A model generated the notes under the pieces. That model ran no database searches, was not told the DNA's origin, and saw nothing but the letters and a program-made list of their open reading frames with translations. Both the position numbers and the translations under genes were made by a program. From Nonomuraea sp. NBC_00507 (GTDB taxonomy: Bacteria > Actinomycetota > Actinomycetes > Streptosporangiales > Streptosporangiaceae), in the NCBI RefSeq assembly GCF_036013525.1, contig NZ_CP107853.1, positions 3,782,001-3,846,000 of the forward strand: DNA of 64,000 bases, in the 5' to 3' direction. Positions 1 through 8,582 of the stretch are shown here, piece after piece (positions within the stretch are counted from its first letter, which is position 1; every line of letters begins with the position of its first letter).

Positions 1-1085
1 TCGATCGTCTTGTCGTCCAGCACCGCGACCGCCCGCCGGGTCTCCGGCACGTCCGCCCGCTCCAGATAGGAGTGGCGGCCGCCACGCTCGATCCAGCCCT
101 TGGCCAGCTCCGCGAACCGGCCGCGGTACGGCTCCGGCGCGCAGCGCGCGAGCAGCAGCACGGCGCCGATCGCGGCGTGCCCGGCCACGCGGTCGGAGAA
201 CCTCTGGCGGGTGACCGCCCGACCCCTCACGGTGTCCATCAGCAGCCCGTCGTGCACGAACGGGGCGAAGGACCGCTCGACCGCGTCGAGCACCACCGCC
301 CGCCCGGGATCGGTCACCTCCCAGGGCGACCTGTGGAGCAGGGCCAGCGTGCCGGCGACCGCGATGAGCAGGGACAGCCCGTACGAGCCCGTGTAGGCCA
401 CGTCCCCGTGCTGGATGAACGAGCCGTCGCGGTAGAAGCCGTCGCCGGACTCGACGTAGTGGAACACGCCGCCCCGCACGTCGGACAGCCCGTCGCGGGC
501 CGCGGCCAGCTTGGCGGCGCTGCGCCCGGCCACGCCGCGCAACGCGACGATGTACGCCTTGTCCGCCAGGTTTGCCCCGGCCTCGCACGCCGCGGGGTTG
601 CCGGCGCGGCGGCCGGCGTCCGGGCAGAACCGGTCGATCGCCCCCAGGTACGCCTCCAGCCTGCCGGCGTCGAGGCGGTCGCCGAGCAGCACGCAGGCGC
701 GGCCCAGCTCGCCAGGCGTGCCGATCTCCCAGAACCACCAGTTGCCCGTCTCCGGGAGCCGCTCGTTGTAGTGGCGCTCGTAGAGCAGGTCGAGCGCCGC
801 CACCACCCGTGCCGCGACGGCGTCGTCGCCGTGTTGCGCGGTGCCCGGCGTCGCCCACGCCGTGGCGATCCGCCGCAGCCGGCCGTAGCTGCCGCTCACG
901 TTGCCCGGACTGTCGTCCAGCGGGAGGTCCGGCCAGGTCAAGCCGGGTGTCATCGCGGCCAGCCAGCCACCGGCCCGCTCGCTGAGCCGGGCCAGGGGGC
1001 CGGCGTAGACGGCGTCGGAGGTGTCGATGTCGCCGCCGGTGAGCAGGTCGAGCGCGGTCGCCCTGAGCGTGTCGAAGTCGTGCAT
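1..1085 (-). CDS. Polysaccharide lyase family 8 (hyaluronate/chondroitin/xanthan lyase type), N-terminal part
   Basis: The reading frame begins at the ATG whose complement is at 1083-1085 and runs off the left window edge, giving about 361 N-terminal residues. Family 8 lyases cleave uronic-acid-containing polysaccharides by beta-elimination. The family signature is visible: NWWFWEIGTP, then CEAGANLADKAY, then DGFYRDGSFIQH followed by YTGSYG. The probable catalytic residues are N172, H226 and Y235; the His-Tyr spacing of nine matches characterised hyaluronate lyases. The start is fixed because an in-frame TGA, the stop of the upstream gene, lies 12 bases before the ATG. Unusually for a normally secreted family, the protein starts directly at the alpha-toroid domain (MHDFDTLRA) with no signal peptide. 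It follows the PaaG-like gene in what looks like one operon. Substrate cannot be told. Confidence 0.85.
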   Translation of the reverse strand, partial: MHDFDTLRATALDLLTGGDIDTSDAVYAGPLARLSERAGGWLAAMTPGLTWPDLPLDDSPGNVSGSYGRLRRIATAWATPGTAQHGDDAVAARVVAALDLLYERHYNERLPETGNWWFWEIGTPGELGRACVLLGDRLDAGRLEAYLGAIDRFCPDAGRRAGNPAACEAGANLADKAYIVALRGVAGRSAAKLAAARDGLSDVRGGVFHYVESGDGFYRDGSFIQHGDVAYTGSYGLSLLIAVAGTLALLHRSPWEVTDPGRAVVLDAVERSFAPFVHDGLLMDTVRGRAVTRQRFSDRVAGHAAIGAVLLLARCAPEPYRGRFAELAKGWIERGGRHSYLERADVPETRRAVAVLDDKTI

Positions 1086-1097
1086 CCGATGGCCGCG

Positions 1098-1874
1098 TCA
1101 CTCGCCGTGGAACGTGGGGCGTTCCTTGGCGAGGAAGGCGCGGGTGGCGTTCACATGGTCCTGTGTGGCGGCGCAGGCGTCTTGGAGCTCGGCTTCCACG
1201 GCCAGCGAGTCGGGCAGCGAGTGCGTCGCCGCGTAGGCCAGCGCGCGCTTGGTGGCCGCGTACGCCAGGGTCGGGCCCTGCGCGAGGCGCGCCGCCAACT
1301 CCTGGGCGGTCTTCAGCACGTCGTCCGGGGGCACCACGCGTGTGACCAGTCCCAGCTCCAGAGCGCGGGGCGCGTCGAGCGGCTCGCCCAGCAGCATCAG
1401 CTCGGCGGCGCGGCCCCGCCCCACCAGGCGCTGCAGCGTCCACGACGCGCCCGAGTCCGGCGCCAGGCCGATCCCGGCGAACGCCAGCGCGAACTTGGCC
1501 TTCTCCGAAGCGATCCGCAGGTCGCAGGCGAACGCCAGGGACGCGCCCGCGCCGGCGGCCACACCGTTGACCGCGGCCACGACCGGCTTGGGCATGGTGG
1601 CGATCAGCTCCACGATGGGGTTGTAGTGCCGGTGGACGGTGCCGGCCAGGCCGCGGCCCGCCTCCAGGTTGTCGGCGTGCTCGCGCAGGTCCTGGCCCGC
1701 GCAGAAAGCCCGCCCCGCGCCGGTGAGCAGAACGGCCCTGGCCGAGGGATCGCCCGCGGCCCGGCGCACCGCGTCGAGCAGGGCGTCCTTGAGCTCGGTG
1801 GTCAGCGAGTTCATCGCGTCGGGACGGTCGAGCGTGATGGTGGCGACGGCGTCGGTCACGTCATAACGGATCAA
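1098..1874 (-). CDS. paaG: Enoyl-CoA hydratase/isomerase family protein, PaaG-like
   Basis: A 258-residue crotonase-fold protein. It begins MIRYDVTDAVATITLDRP, a typical family opening, and has the oxyanion-hole segments AFCAGQDL and NGVAAGAGASLAFACDLRIAS. The first hydratase glutamate is missing (AGASLAF), while an acidic residue is kept in GLAPDSGASW. That pattern matches PaaG-type isomerases, which act on ring-epoxidised phenylacetyl-CoA, rather than classical hydratases. The start codon overlaps the stop of the upstream paaX-like gene by four bases, so the two are translationally coupled, which supports a role in aromatic acid (phenylacetate-type) CoA metabolism. The other paa genes (monooxygenase, ligase) are not in the window, so the exact substrate is inferred. 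Confidence 0.85.
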   Translation of the reverse strand: MIRYDVTDAVATITLDRPDAMNSLTTELKDALLDAVRRAAGDPSARAVLLTGAGRAFCAGQDLREHADNLEAGRGLAGTVHRHYNPIVELIATMPKPVVAAVNGVAAGAGASLAFACDLRIASEKAKFALAFAGIGLAPDSGASWTLQRLVGRGRAAELMLLGEPLDAPRALELGLVTRVVPPDDVLKTAQELAARLAQGPTLAYAATKRALAYAATHSLPDSLAVEAELQDACAATQDHVNATRAFLAKERPTFHGE

Positions 1875-2647
1875 GTCAACTCCCTGTCGACGAACGCGGC
1901 GGCTGCGGGCAGCAGCCGGGCGGCCTCCTGCTCGAAATAGGCTCTGGCCTTCTCACCGGGCCAGCCGGCGGGCAGCAGCTCGGGCGGCAGGCCGGGATCG
2001 CGGAACAGGAAGTTGCGCCATCCGTGCACGAGCCTGCTCCTTGCCGCGAACACCTGGTCGTCCGGGGCCGATTCGGGCAGCGTGCTGATCAGCGTGACAG
2101 CCTCGGCGTGCCACTGCTCGTACGCCTCGCCGATGGCCGTCAGATCCCACGCCCGCGCCACCAGCTCGCGCGGGTCGCCCTCCAGCGCCGCGTCGAATCT
2201 GTCGGCCCGCACGCCCTCGCCTTCCAGCAGGTTGTCCAGCTCGATCGACGAGCGTGGACCGATCCAGGTCGTCTCCGACAGCGCCGCGTAGCCGAGGAAC
2301 GTCAGGTCGGCCCGTAACCGCTCCCTTTGCGGCCGCTCCTTGACCGGCTCCAGGACGATCATGTGCCAGCGGCCGTGCCAGGTGAGTGTCCCGGCTCGGT
2401 AAATTCTCAGGGCCGCCTCATCGAGGCGCCTGACGCATTTCGGCGTGAGCGCGTACCCGGCGCCTTGGGGGAGCCTGATCGGCCGCAGCCAGCCCTGCCG
2501 CACCATGCGCGAGACGGCCGTGCGAACGGCGGGAGCGGCTATTTCCAGGGGTTTCATGAGCCGGACGAGCGCAGCGACGGACGCCTGTCCACCGCGCGAG
2601 AGCAGGTGGTCTCCGTAGAGATCGAAGAGGGCGGCGCGAGCGTGCAC
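1871..2647 (-). CDS. paaX: PaaX family transcriptional regulator
   Basis: PaaX proteins are GntR-like repressors that bind phenylacetyl-CoA and control phenylacetate genes. The N-terminal winged helix is seen in ALFDLYGDHLLSRGG followed by VAALVRLMKPLEIAAPAVRTA and SRMVRQGWL. The central domain shows WHGRWHMIVLEP and the C-terminal domain HGWRNFLFRDPGLPPELLP, both characteristic. I place the start at the GTG giving VHARAALFDLYG because family members commonly begin there. An in-frame TTG at 2683 would add 12 residues, and neither has a strong ribosome binding site. It overlaps the PaaG-like gene by ATGA, so it probably regulates its own operon, including the downstream lyase. Confidence 0.85.
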   Translation of the reverse strand: MHARAALFDLYGDHLLSRGGQASVAALVRLMKPLEIAAPAVRTAVSRMVRQGWLRPIRLPQGAGYALTPKCVRRLDEAALRIYRAGTLTWHGRWHMIVLEPVKERPQRERLRADLTFLGYAALSETTWIGPRSSIELDNLLEGEGVRADRFDAALEGDPRELVARAWDLTAIGEAYEQWHAEAVTLISTLPESAPDDQVFAARSRLVHGWRNFLFRDPGLPPELLPAGWPGEKARAYFEQEAARLLPAAAAFVDRELT

Positions 2648-2827
2648 GCAGTCCAGTTTGGACGTCCGCGCACTCCTCGACAACGCATTCTGGGAGGAGA
2701 TCGTTACCCATGAGCGCTCTCGATGCGGGAGAATGGGACATCACAGAAGACGTGAATGCGCCGACCACCCCCTCGGGAGGTCGGAAATCGCGGGCCGCGG
2801 GAGCCCAAGGCAGGAAGGGATGCACGC

Positions 2828-2995
2828 ATGGCGGCGATGAAGCCGCGGACCGGCGATGGTCCGCTCGAGGTCACCAAGGAAGGGCGCGGCATTGTCATGC
2901 GGGTCCCCTTGGAGGGTGGCGGCCGGCTCGTCGTGGAGATCTCCGCCGACGAGGCCAAGGCGCTCGGTGAGGCGTTGAAGAACGTCGTCGGCTGA
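2828..2995 (+). CDS. DUF3117 family small protein
   Basis: A 55-residue protein beginning MAAMKPRTGDGPLEVTKEGR and ending EALKNVVG. It is highly conserved in actinobacteria and matches the DUF3117 family from end to end. The chosen ATG is preceded by a good ribosome binding site (GGAAGGGA, about 2815-2820). A longer in-frame ATG at 2756 would add an arginine- and proline-rich leader absent from relatives. The function is unknown; the fold is expected to be a small beta-rich domain. It is divergent from paaX and is followed by a perfect hairpin before pepA. Confidence 0.9.
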   Translation: MAAMKPRTGDGPLEVTKEGRGIVMRVPLEGGGRLVVEISADEAKALGEALKNVVG

Positions 2996-3022
2996 GCGCT
3001 CCTCAGAGACAACCTGATCCCA

Positions 3023-3052
3023 CGACCCTGGCGTAATCCGGCGCCAGGGTCG
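3023..3052 (+). terminator. Perfect 11-bp hairpin between DUF3117 and pepA
   Basis: Arms CGACCCTGGCG (3023-3033) and CGCCAGGGTCG (3042-3052) form an 11-bp stem with an 8-base loop. It begins 27 bases after the DUF3117 stop and ends 24 bases before the pepA start. Actinobacterial terminators often lack a U-tract, so this could end DUF3117 transcription; a role in the pepA leader is also possible. Confidence 0.6.
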
Positions 3053-3076
3053 CTGACGTTCGAGGAGAGATCTTCC

Positions 3077-4486
3077 GTGCCCATTGAGACCACTGCTTCG
3101 GTGGTCGCCGAGGTTCCGGACGACGCCGAGCTGCTGGCCGTCCCCTACGCCTCCGACCTCGACCCCGCTCACGTGGTCGAGCTGCACCTGCCCGTACGCG
3201 ACCTGCTGACCCACTACGAGGCCAAGGGGGAGGCCGGGGAGATCGTCGACGTGCCGGTCGCCCGGGCCGGCGGCGTGGGCAGGGTCCTGTTCTACGGCGT
3301 CGGCGACGGGTCGCCGCGCGCGCTGCGCAAGGCCGGGGCCGCGCTGGCCCGCAGGGTCAAGGGCAGGGACAGGCTGACCGTGGTGGTGCCGGAGGGCGAC
3401 GTGGCGGCGTTCGCCGAGGCGGCGTTGCTGGCGGCGTACTCGTTCAAGATCGGCAACGGGGGCAAGAAGGCCGTGCGCACGCTCGCGTTCGCCGGGGCCG
3501 ACGAGGTCGTGGTGGGGCGCGCGCAGGCCGTGGCCCAGGCGGTGGCGCTGGCTCGAGACCTGGCCAACATGCCGTCCTCGGTCAAGAACCCCGCCTGGCT
3601 CGCCGAGCGGGCCGCCGAGAGCGGGCTGCCGGTGCGGGTCTGGGACGAGGAGCAACTGCAGGCCGACGGGTTCGGCGGCATCGTGGCCGTCGGGCGGGGC
3701 TCGGCCAGCCCGCCCAGGTTCATCCAGATCTCCTACACGCCCGCCGAGCCCGTCGACCGGCACGTGGTGCTGGTGGGCAAGGGGATCACCTTCGACTCGG
3801 GCGGGTTGTCGCTCAAGCCCACCGACAACATGAAGACCCAGAAGACCGACATGGCGGGCGGGGCCGTCGTGATCGCCGTCCTCGGCGCGCTGGCGCGGCT
3901 GGGCGCGCCCGTACGGGTCACCGGGCTGGTCGCCGCCGCCGAGAACATGCCGTCGGGCACCGCCCAGCGGCCCAGCGACGTCATCAAGCATTACGGCGGC
4001 CGCACGGTCGAGGTGCTCAACACCGACGCCGAGGGGCGGCTCGTGCTGGCCGACGCGCTCGCCTACGCCGACGCCGTCCTCGACCCCGACGCGGTCGTGG
4101 ACATCGCCACGCTCACCGGGGCGATCAGCGTGGCGCTCGGCCGCACCGTGGGCGCCGTCTACGCCTCCGACGACGTGCTGGCCAAGCAGCTCGTGGACGC
4201 CGGGCAGGCCAGTGACGACCTGCTGTGGCGGATGCCGCTGATCGAGGACTACACGCCCGCGCTGGAGTCGTCGATCGCCGACCTGGCCAATGTGGAGGCG
4301 GGGTCGAGGTTCGGGGCCGGGTCGATCACGGCGGCGTTGTTCCTGCGGGAGTTCGCCGGCCGGCGGCCGTGGGCGCACCTCGACATCGCCGGGGTCGGGC
4401 GCAGCACTGTGGACGAGGGCACGCTCAGCAAGGGCGCGACAGGCTTCGGCGTACGCGTCCTCCTGGAGTGGCTCACCCGCTCCTGA
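3077..4486 (+). CDS. pepA: Leucyl aminopeptidase (M17, cytosol aminopeptidase)
   Basis: A 469-residue cytoplasmic M17 aminopeptidase, a two-metal enzyme that removes N-terminal residues from peptides. The N-terminal macro-like domain is followed by the catalytic domain. VGKGITFDSGGLSLKP carries the catalytic Lys and a metal-binding Asp, DMAGGAVV follows, and NTDAEGRLVLADAL is the family signature with metal ligands and the catalytic Arg. Length is normal for the family. Translation starts at GTG 3077 (VPIETTAS) with GAGGAGAG just upstream. It is a single gene between a hairpin and a convergent methyltransferase gene. Confidence 0.95.
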   Translation: MPIETTASVVAEVPDDAELLAVPYASDLDPAHVVELHLPVRDLLTHYEAKGEAGEIVDVPVARAGGVGRVLFYGVGDGSPRALRKAGAALARRVKGRDRLTVVVPEGDVAAFAEAALLAAYSFKIGNGGKKAVRTLAFAGADEVVVGRAQAVAQAVALARDLANMPSSVKNPAWLAERAAESGLPVRVWDEEQLQADGFGGIVAVGRGSASPPRFIQISYTPAEPVDRHVVLVGKGITFDSGGLSLKPTDNMKTQKTDMAGGAVVIAVLGALARLGAPVRVTGLVAAAENMPSGTAQRPSDVIKHYGGRTVEVLNTDAEGRLVLADALAYADAVLDPDAVVDIATLTGAISVALGRTVGAVYASDDVLAKQLVDAGQASDDLLWRMPLIEDYTPALESSIADLANVEAGSRFGAGSITAALFLREFAGRRPWAHLDIAGVGRSTVDEGTLSKGATGFGVRVLLEWLTRS

Positions 4487-4496
4487 GGTCGCGGCG

Positions 4497-5135
4497 CTAG
4501 TCGGAGACCTTGACGGCGGCGAGCAGGCCGTCGCCCAGGGGCATGAGCACCGAGCGCAGGCGGTCGTCCGACTGCACCAGCTTGCCCACCTCGCGCAGCG
4601 TGACCGTGTCCGGGTCGCGCTGCGCGGGATCGGCCACCCGGTTGTGCCACAACATGTTGTCGAAGGCCACGATGCCGCCCACCCGCAGCAGCCGGACCGC
4701 CTCGGCGAGGTAGTCGGTGTATTCCTGCTTCGCGCCGTCGGCGAACACCATGTCATAACCGCCGTCCGACAGCCGCGGCAGCACGTCGAGCGCGCGCCCC
4801 GAGATGAGCCGCACTCGCCCGCCGGAGAACCCCGCCTCCGCGAACGCCTGCCGGGCCAGTCTCTGGTGCTCGGGTTCGACGTCGACGCTCGTCAGCGTGC
4901 CGTCGGCGCGCATGCCGCGCAGCAGCCACAGACCGGAGACGCCGCATCCCGTGCCGATCTCCACGACCGACTTGGCGTTGACGGCGGTGGCGAGGAAACA
5001 CAATGCCGCCCCGCCGCCGGGGAGGATGGGTGTGGCCCCCATCTCCAGCCCGCGCTGCCGCGCCGCGTGGATGATCTCATCCTCGTGATGAAACTGCTCC
5101 GCATAGGCCAGAGTGGCCTCCACCTGATTGGTCAT
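4497..5135 (-). CDS. SAM-dependent O-methyltransferase (COMT/CCoAOMT-like family 3)
   Basis: A class I methyltransferase of the catechol / caffeoyl-CoA O-methyltransferase family, about 212 residues from the ATG giving [15 protein letters not shown]. The SAM-binding motif is [16 protein letters not shown]. Further family marks are [14 protein letters not shown], the metal-binding [10 protein letters not shown] and [17 protein letters not shown]. An upstream in-frame start at 5171 would add 12 residues that do not resemble the family. It lies back to back with sigE, an arrangement also known in mycobacteria (the Rv1220c-sigE neighbourhood). The physiological substrate is unknown. Confidence 0.88.
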   Translation of the reverse strand: MTNQVEATLAYAEQFHHEDEIIHAARQRGLEMGATPILPGGGAALCFLATAVNAKSVVEIGTGCGVSGLWLLRGMRADGTLTSVDVEPEHQRLARQAFAEAGFSGGRVRLISGRALDVLPRLSDGGYDMVFADGAKQEYTDYLAEAVRLLRVGGIVAFDNMLWHNRVADPAQRDPDTVTLREVGKLVQSDDRLRSVLMPLGDGLLAAVKVSD

Positions 5136-5356
5136 CGGCCGCCTCCCCCACTTTCGTGCGATTGGTCGCAAAGGGTCATACAGGTGATTGGCACCGATCG
5201 CAGCCTAGGGGAGACACGCCGGGACGGGAACTCAGGAGGGTCCTGAGGCGTTGCAGGTTTAAACGGGCTTTGCCGGTCCGGAGGGCAGGCAGTGCGCACG
5301 AAGGGACGAAACCAGGCACTATGGCGATAGCGGTGGTCCCAGAGAGAGGAGTTCTG

Positions 5357-5953
5357 GTGGACGAAAGCGACCACCAGACGGATGCTCCCGTGTCGTCTGA
5401 CTGGACGCCTCCCACGTGGGAGGAAGTCGTGCGGACTCATTCCGCACGCGTGTATCGGCTCGCTTACCGGCTGACCGGCAACGTTCACGATGCCGAGGAC
5501 CTCACCCAGGAGGTCTTCGTCCGGGTCTTCAGGTCGCTGTCGAGCTACACCCCCGGCACGTTCGAGGGGTGGCTGCACCGGATCACGACGAATCTTTTCC
5601 TCGACATGGCGCGGCGCAAGCAGCGCATCAGGTTCGAGGGGCTGGCCGACGACGCCGCCGAGCGGCTGCGCGGCCGAGAGCCGTCACCGGCGCAGGCGTT
5701 CGACGACGCCCACCTGGAGCCCGACATCCAGGCTGCCCTCGACGCACTCGCACCCGAGTTCAGGGCCGCGATCGTGCTGTGCGATATCGAGGGCTTGTCC
5801 TATGAGGAGATCGCGGCCACGCTCGGCGTCAAGCTGGGTACGGTCCGAAGCCGTATTCACCGTGGCCGGGCGCAGTTGCGGGAGGCGCTCGACCATCGGG
5901 CCCCGCGCAATTCTCAACTCCCCCCGACCGTTATCCGTGGGGAGGAAGTCTGA
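5357..5953 (+). CDS. sigE: ECF RNA polymerase sigma factor, SigE-like
   Basis: An extracytoplasmic-function sigma factor that directs RNA polymerase to envelope-stress promoters. Region 2 is seen as [20 protein letters not shown] followed by [11 protein letters not shown], and region 4 as [21 protein letters not shown] start it at the GTG preceded by AGAGAGGAG with ideal spacing (198 residues). An ATG at 5321 is the alternative, and the open frame reaches back to 5156. The stop is one base from the ATG of the anti-sigma gene, so the two are coupled. The order methyltransferase, sigE, anti-sigma, htrA, tatB matches that around mycobacterial sigE, which supports the SigE name over a generic ECF label. 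Confidence 0.92.
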   Translation: MDESDHQTDAPVSSDWTPPTWEEVVRTHSARVYRLAYRLTGNVHDAEDLTQEVFVRVFRSLSSYTPGTFEGWLHRITTNLFLDMARRKQRIRFEGLADDAAERLRGREPSPAQAFDDAHLEPDIQAALDALAPEFRAAIVLCDIEGLSYEEIAATLGVKLGTVRSRIHRGRAQLREALDHRAPRNSQLPPTVIRGEEV

Positions 5954-5954
5954 C

Positions 5955-6476
5955 ATGGCTCATCTTGGAGAACGTCTTTCCGCGCTCGTCGATGGGGAGC
6001 TCAACCACCACGAACGCGAGCGCGCGCTGGCCCACCTGACCTTCTGTGCTGACTGCCGGAGCGAGGTCGAGTCGATGCGGGCGCTGAAGTCGCGCCTGCG
6101 CTCGCTCGACACCCCGGCGATGCCCACCGACCTGACGATGTCCCTGCTCCGGATGGCGGAGCCGGGCGGTCCGCTCCCCCCGAGGGAGCGCCCTTTCCCC
6201 GCGCGTACGTTCGGGGGAGTGCCCATTCCTGGGCCGCACAGCATCGCTCCCCTGGACAACCGCCCGCGCAGGGACGCGAGTGGCGGGGCTTCGGGCCCTG
6301 GCCGCGCTGGTAGGCGGCGGACCGCCTACGTCGCGGTCAGTGTGGTCTCGGCCGCCGTGGCGCTCGGGACGTTCTTCGCCGTCTCCGGCGCGGGGCAGGA
6401 TTCCACGACGCCGCCGGTCGAATTGTGGAGGGTGCAGCAGTCGCCGACCAACTCGCCGTCGGTCGCCACCCCGTGA
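5955..6476 (+). CDS. rseA: Zinc-binding transmembrane anti-sigma factor (RseA-like)
   Basis: A 173-residue protein beginning one base after the sigE stop. The N-terminal zinc-associated anti-sigma motif is intact: H27, C31 and C34 in the arrangement HxxxCxxC (HLTFCADC). A proline-rich stretch follows, then one membrane helix at about residues 122-145 (AYVAVSVVSAAVALGTFF), leaving a short outer tail. This is the standard layout of a protein that holds its ECF sigma factor at the membrane until stress. Pairing with sigE rests on adjacency and synteny. No separate promoter is visible. Confidence 0.9.
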   Translation: MAHLGERLSALVDGELNHHERERALAHLTFCADCRSEVESMRALKSRLRSLDTPAMPTDLTMSLLRMAEPGGPLPPRERPFPARTFGGVPIPGPHSIAPLDNRPRRDASGGASGPGRAGRRRTAYVAVSVVSAAVALGTFFAVSGAGQDSTTPPVELWRVQQSPTNSPSVATP

Positions 6477-6565
6477 CGTCCGGATATGCCGGTGATGGCT
6501 CCTGTTGGCGTAGTCGCGCACTCTAAGGGCATACGATCTGGGTTCGGGATTTGTTACGTGTGGGC

Positions 6566-6596
6566 GGAACAATCTGCTTTATGACCCTCGTATACC
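6566..6596 (+). promoter_or_regulatory. Possible ECF-type promoter upstream of htrA
   Basis: GGAAC at 6566-6570 is followed after 18 bases by CGTATA at 6589-6594, 50 bases before the htrA start. SigE-type promoters have a GGAAC -35 box and a CGT-containing -10 box about 16-18 bases away. The spacing is at the long end, so this is suggestive only. It would make htrA a direct SigE target. Confidence 0.3.
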
Positions 6597-6644
6597 GCAA
6601 GAGTGAGGATTGCGGTGGCCGAGCCAAGGAGTGGTGAGACTTAG

Positions 6645-8477
6645 ATGACCGACGAGACGCGCCCCACCGAAGGACGCATGCCGTCGGACTACCCCGAACC
6701 ACTGGGGCGGCCGGAGTTCCTCCCCGCGGAGCATCCGGCCGATCAGGCTGGCCAGCGGCCTGAGCCGCCCGCCTCGTTCGGAGCATCATGGGGTGACCCG
6801 TCGGGGCCTTCCTACGGCAGCCCATCCTTCTCCACCGGCAACCCGTACAGCGGGACGTCTCCCTACGACGCGGCCTCTTCCTATGGTGAGCCGGACAACG
6901 GCACACGGTCGTACGAGAGCCCGTCCTTCGGCGGATCTTCGGACGGCGGCACCCGGTCTTACGAGAGTCCTTCATTCGGCCCTCCCGACGGCGGCCCGTC
7001 ATTCGGCGGTCCTTCGTTCGGCGGCTCGTCCTTCGACCGGTCGGACAGCGGCCCTTCGTTCGGCCGCCCGGACGGTGGTCCTTCTTACGGTGCGCCCGAC
7101 AGCGGCCTTTCGTTCGGCCGTCCCGACGGTGGCCCTTCTTACGGTGCGCCGGACAGCGGTCCCTCGTACGGCAGGCCGGGCGGTGGTCCTTCGTACGGTG
7201 CGCCGGACAGCGGGGGACGGTCCTATGACAGCCCGCCGTTCGGTGGCGGCGGCGCTCCGCCGCCTCCGCCGCCGCGACCGCTCGGCATGGGCGCCGGCTG
7301 GGGGCCGCCGCCTCCGGGCGGGCAGGGACCGGGCGCGACGGGCCGGCGTGGTCCGGGCCTCGGCGCCCTGGTCGCGATCGCCGTGGCCATCGCCCTGGTG
7401 GCCTCCGTGCTCGGCAGCGTCGGCACGTACGTGCTCACCAAGCCGAGCAGCGGCAACGACCCCTCCTACAGCCTCGGCCCGCTGCCGACGGGCGCCACCA
7501 ACCGGGCGCCGGACTCGGTGGCGGGCGTCGCCGCGCGGGTGCTGCCCAGCGTGGTCTCGCTCGAGGTCGGCAACGGCTCCAGCACCGAGGGCGCGTCCGG
7601 GTCCGGGTTCCTGATCAAGAACGGGTACGTGGTCACGAACAACCACGTGGTCTCCCTGGCCGCGCGGGGTGGCGAGATCCAGATCATGTTCAACAACCGG
7701 AAGACCACCACGGGCCGCATCGTCGGCCGTGACCCGGGCTCCGACCTGGCCGTGGTCAAGCCGGAGGAGACGTTCGGCACACCGGAGATCACCCTGGGCA
7801 ACTCCGACCAGGTGGTGGTCGGCGACCCGGTGATCGCCATCGGCTCGCCGCTGGGCCTGACGGGCACGGTCACCACGGGCATCGTCAGCTCGCTGAACCG
7901 CCCGGTCATCGCCGGTGACGACACCGGTACCAGCAATGAGGAGCCCGCGTACATCAGCGCCATCCAGACCGACGCCGCCATCAACCCGGGTAACTCGGGT
8001 GGGCCGCTGGTCAACAGCCGGGGCGAGGTCGTCGGCGTGAACTCGGCCATCGCCACCCTCAGCCGGTCGGTGAACAGCCAGAGCGGCAGCATCGGGCTGG
8101 GCTTCGCGATCCCGGTCAACCAGACGCGGCGGGTGGCGGAGGAACTGATCAGCACCGGGCGGGCCAAGCGGCCCAAGATCGGCATCGTGCTGGACAAGGA
8201 CTATCGGGGGCAGGGCGTGAAGATCGCGTCCGAGCCCGCCGCGGGACGGCAGCCGGTGGACGCCGGCGGGCCCGCCGACAAGGCCGGGCTCAAGGCCGGT
8301 GACATCATCATGGAGATCGACGGGCTGGCCTTGCAGGACGGGAATGAGCTGATCGCGCTGATCCGGAGCAAGGAGCCGGGATCCAAGATCACCATCAAGT
8401 ATCAACGCGACGGCCAGGAACGCACCGCTTCGCTCGTCGTGGTTGCCGAGGACGAGCCCACGCCGTCGCCATCGTAA
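6645..8477 (+). CDS. htrA: HtrA/DegP-like membrane-anchored serine protease with PDZ domain
   Basis: A 610-residue trypsin-like protease of the HtrA family, which handles misfolded or signalling proteins outside the membrane. It has a long cytoplasmic N-terminus of Gly/Ser/Pro/Tyr-rich repeats (to about residue 235) and one membrane helix (about 238-264, LGALVAIAVAIALVASVLGS). The protease domain carries the catalytic triad H334 (TNNHVV), D367 (GSDLAVV) and S451 (NPGNSGGPL). A C-terminal PDZ domain (about 505-600) contains GPADKAGLKAGDIIMEIDG. The start ATG has AAGGAG upstream. It follows sigE and its anti-sigma factor and precedes tatB, the conserved actinobacterial order. The repeat tail is longer than usual. 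Confidence 0.95.
   Translation: MTDETRPTEGRMPSDYPEPLGRPEFLPAEHPADQAGQRPEPPASFGASWGDPSGPSYGSPSFSTGNPYSGTSPYDAASSYGEPDNGTRSYESPSFGGSSDGGTRSYESPSFGPPDGGPSFGGPSFGGSSFDRSDSGPSFGRPDGGPSYGAPDSGLSFGRPDGGPSYGAPDSGPSYGRPGGGPSYGAPDSGGRSYDSPPFGGGGAPPPPPPRPLGMGAGWGPPPPGGQGPGATGRRGPGLGALVAIAVAIALVASVLGSVGTYVLTKPSSGNDPSYSLGPLPTGATNRAPDSVAGVAARVLPSVVSLEVGNGSSTEGASGSGFLIKNGYVVTNNHVVSLAARGGEIQIMFNNRKTTTGRIVGRDPGSDLAVVKPEETFGTPEITLGNSDQVVVGDPVIAIGSPLGLTGTVTTGIVSSLNRPVIAGDDTGTSNEEPAYISAIQTDAAINPGNSGGPLVNSRGEVVGVNSAIATLSRSVNSQSGSIGLGFAIPVNQTRRVAEELISTGRAKRPKIGIVLDKDYRGQGVKIASEPAAGRQPVDAGGPADKAGLKAGDIIMEIDGLALQDGNELIALIRSKEPGSKITIKYQRDGQERTASLVVVAEDEPTPSPS
7012..7215 (+). repeat. In-frame ~54-base tandem repeats in the htrA 5' part
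   Basis: About three and a half tandem units of roughly 54 bases encode GGPSYGAPDSG(P/L)S(F/Y)G RP-type blocks. Shorter units built on SFGG and SYESPSFG precede them. The encoded segment is a disordered cytoplasmic tail rich in Tyr, Gly and Pro. The DNA repeats differ at synonymous positions, so slippage here could change tail length without breaking the frame. Confidence 0.8.
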
Positions 8478-8582
8478 GGACATACGGCGATCATGGGGCG
8501 GGCGGCCGAGCCATGGCTGAGAGCCCTTAGTCTGTGGGTAGGCCGGGGTTCTCCTCGGATTGGACGGCTGTAGGAGCTCACG

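Noticed and set aside
72..1940. 622-codon open frame on the plus strand
   Set aside because: It is antisense to the lyase, PaaG-like and paaX genes, rich in Arg/His/Gln/Ala as expected for a GC-rich shadow, and has no domain.
2741..4756. 671-codon minus-strand open frame over pepA
   Set aside because: pepA on the plus strand has complete catalytic motifs; the minus frame is low-complexity shadow.
7012..7215. Regular repeats that could suggest a CRISPR array
   Set aside because: The units are contiguous, multiples of three and encode an in-frame Gly/Ser/Tyr tail; there are no spacers and no cas genes.
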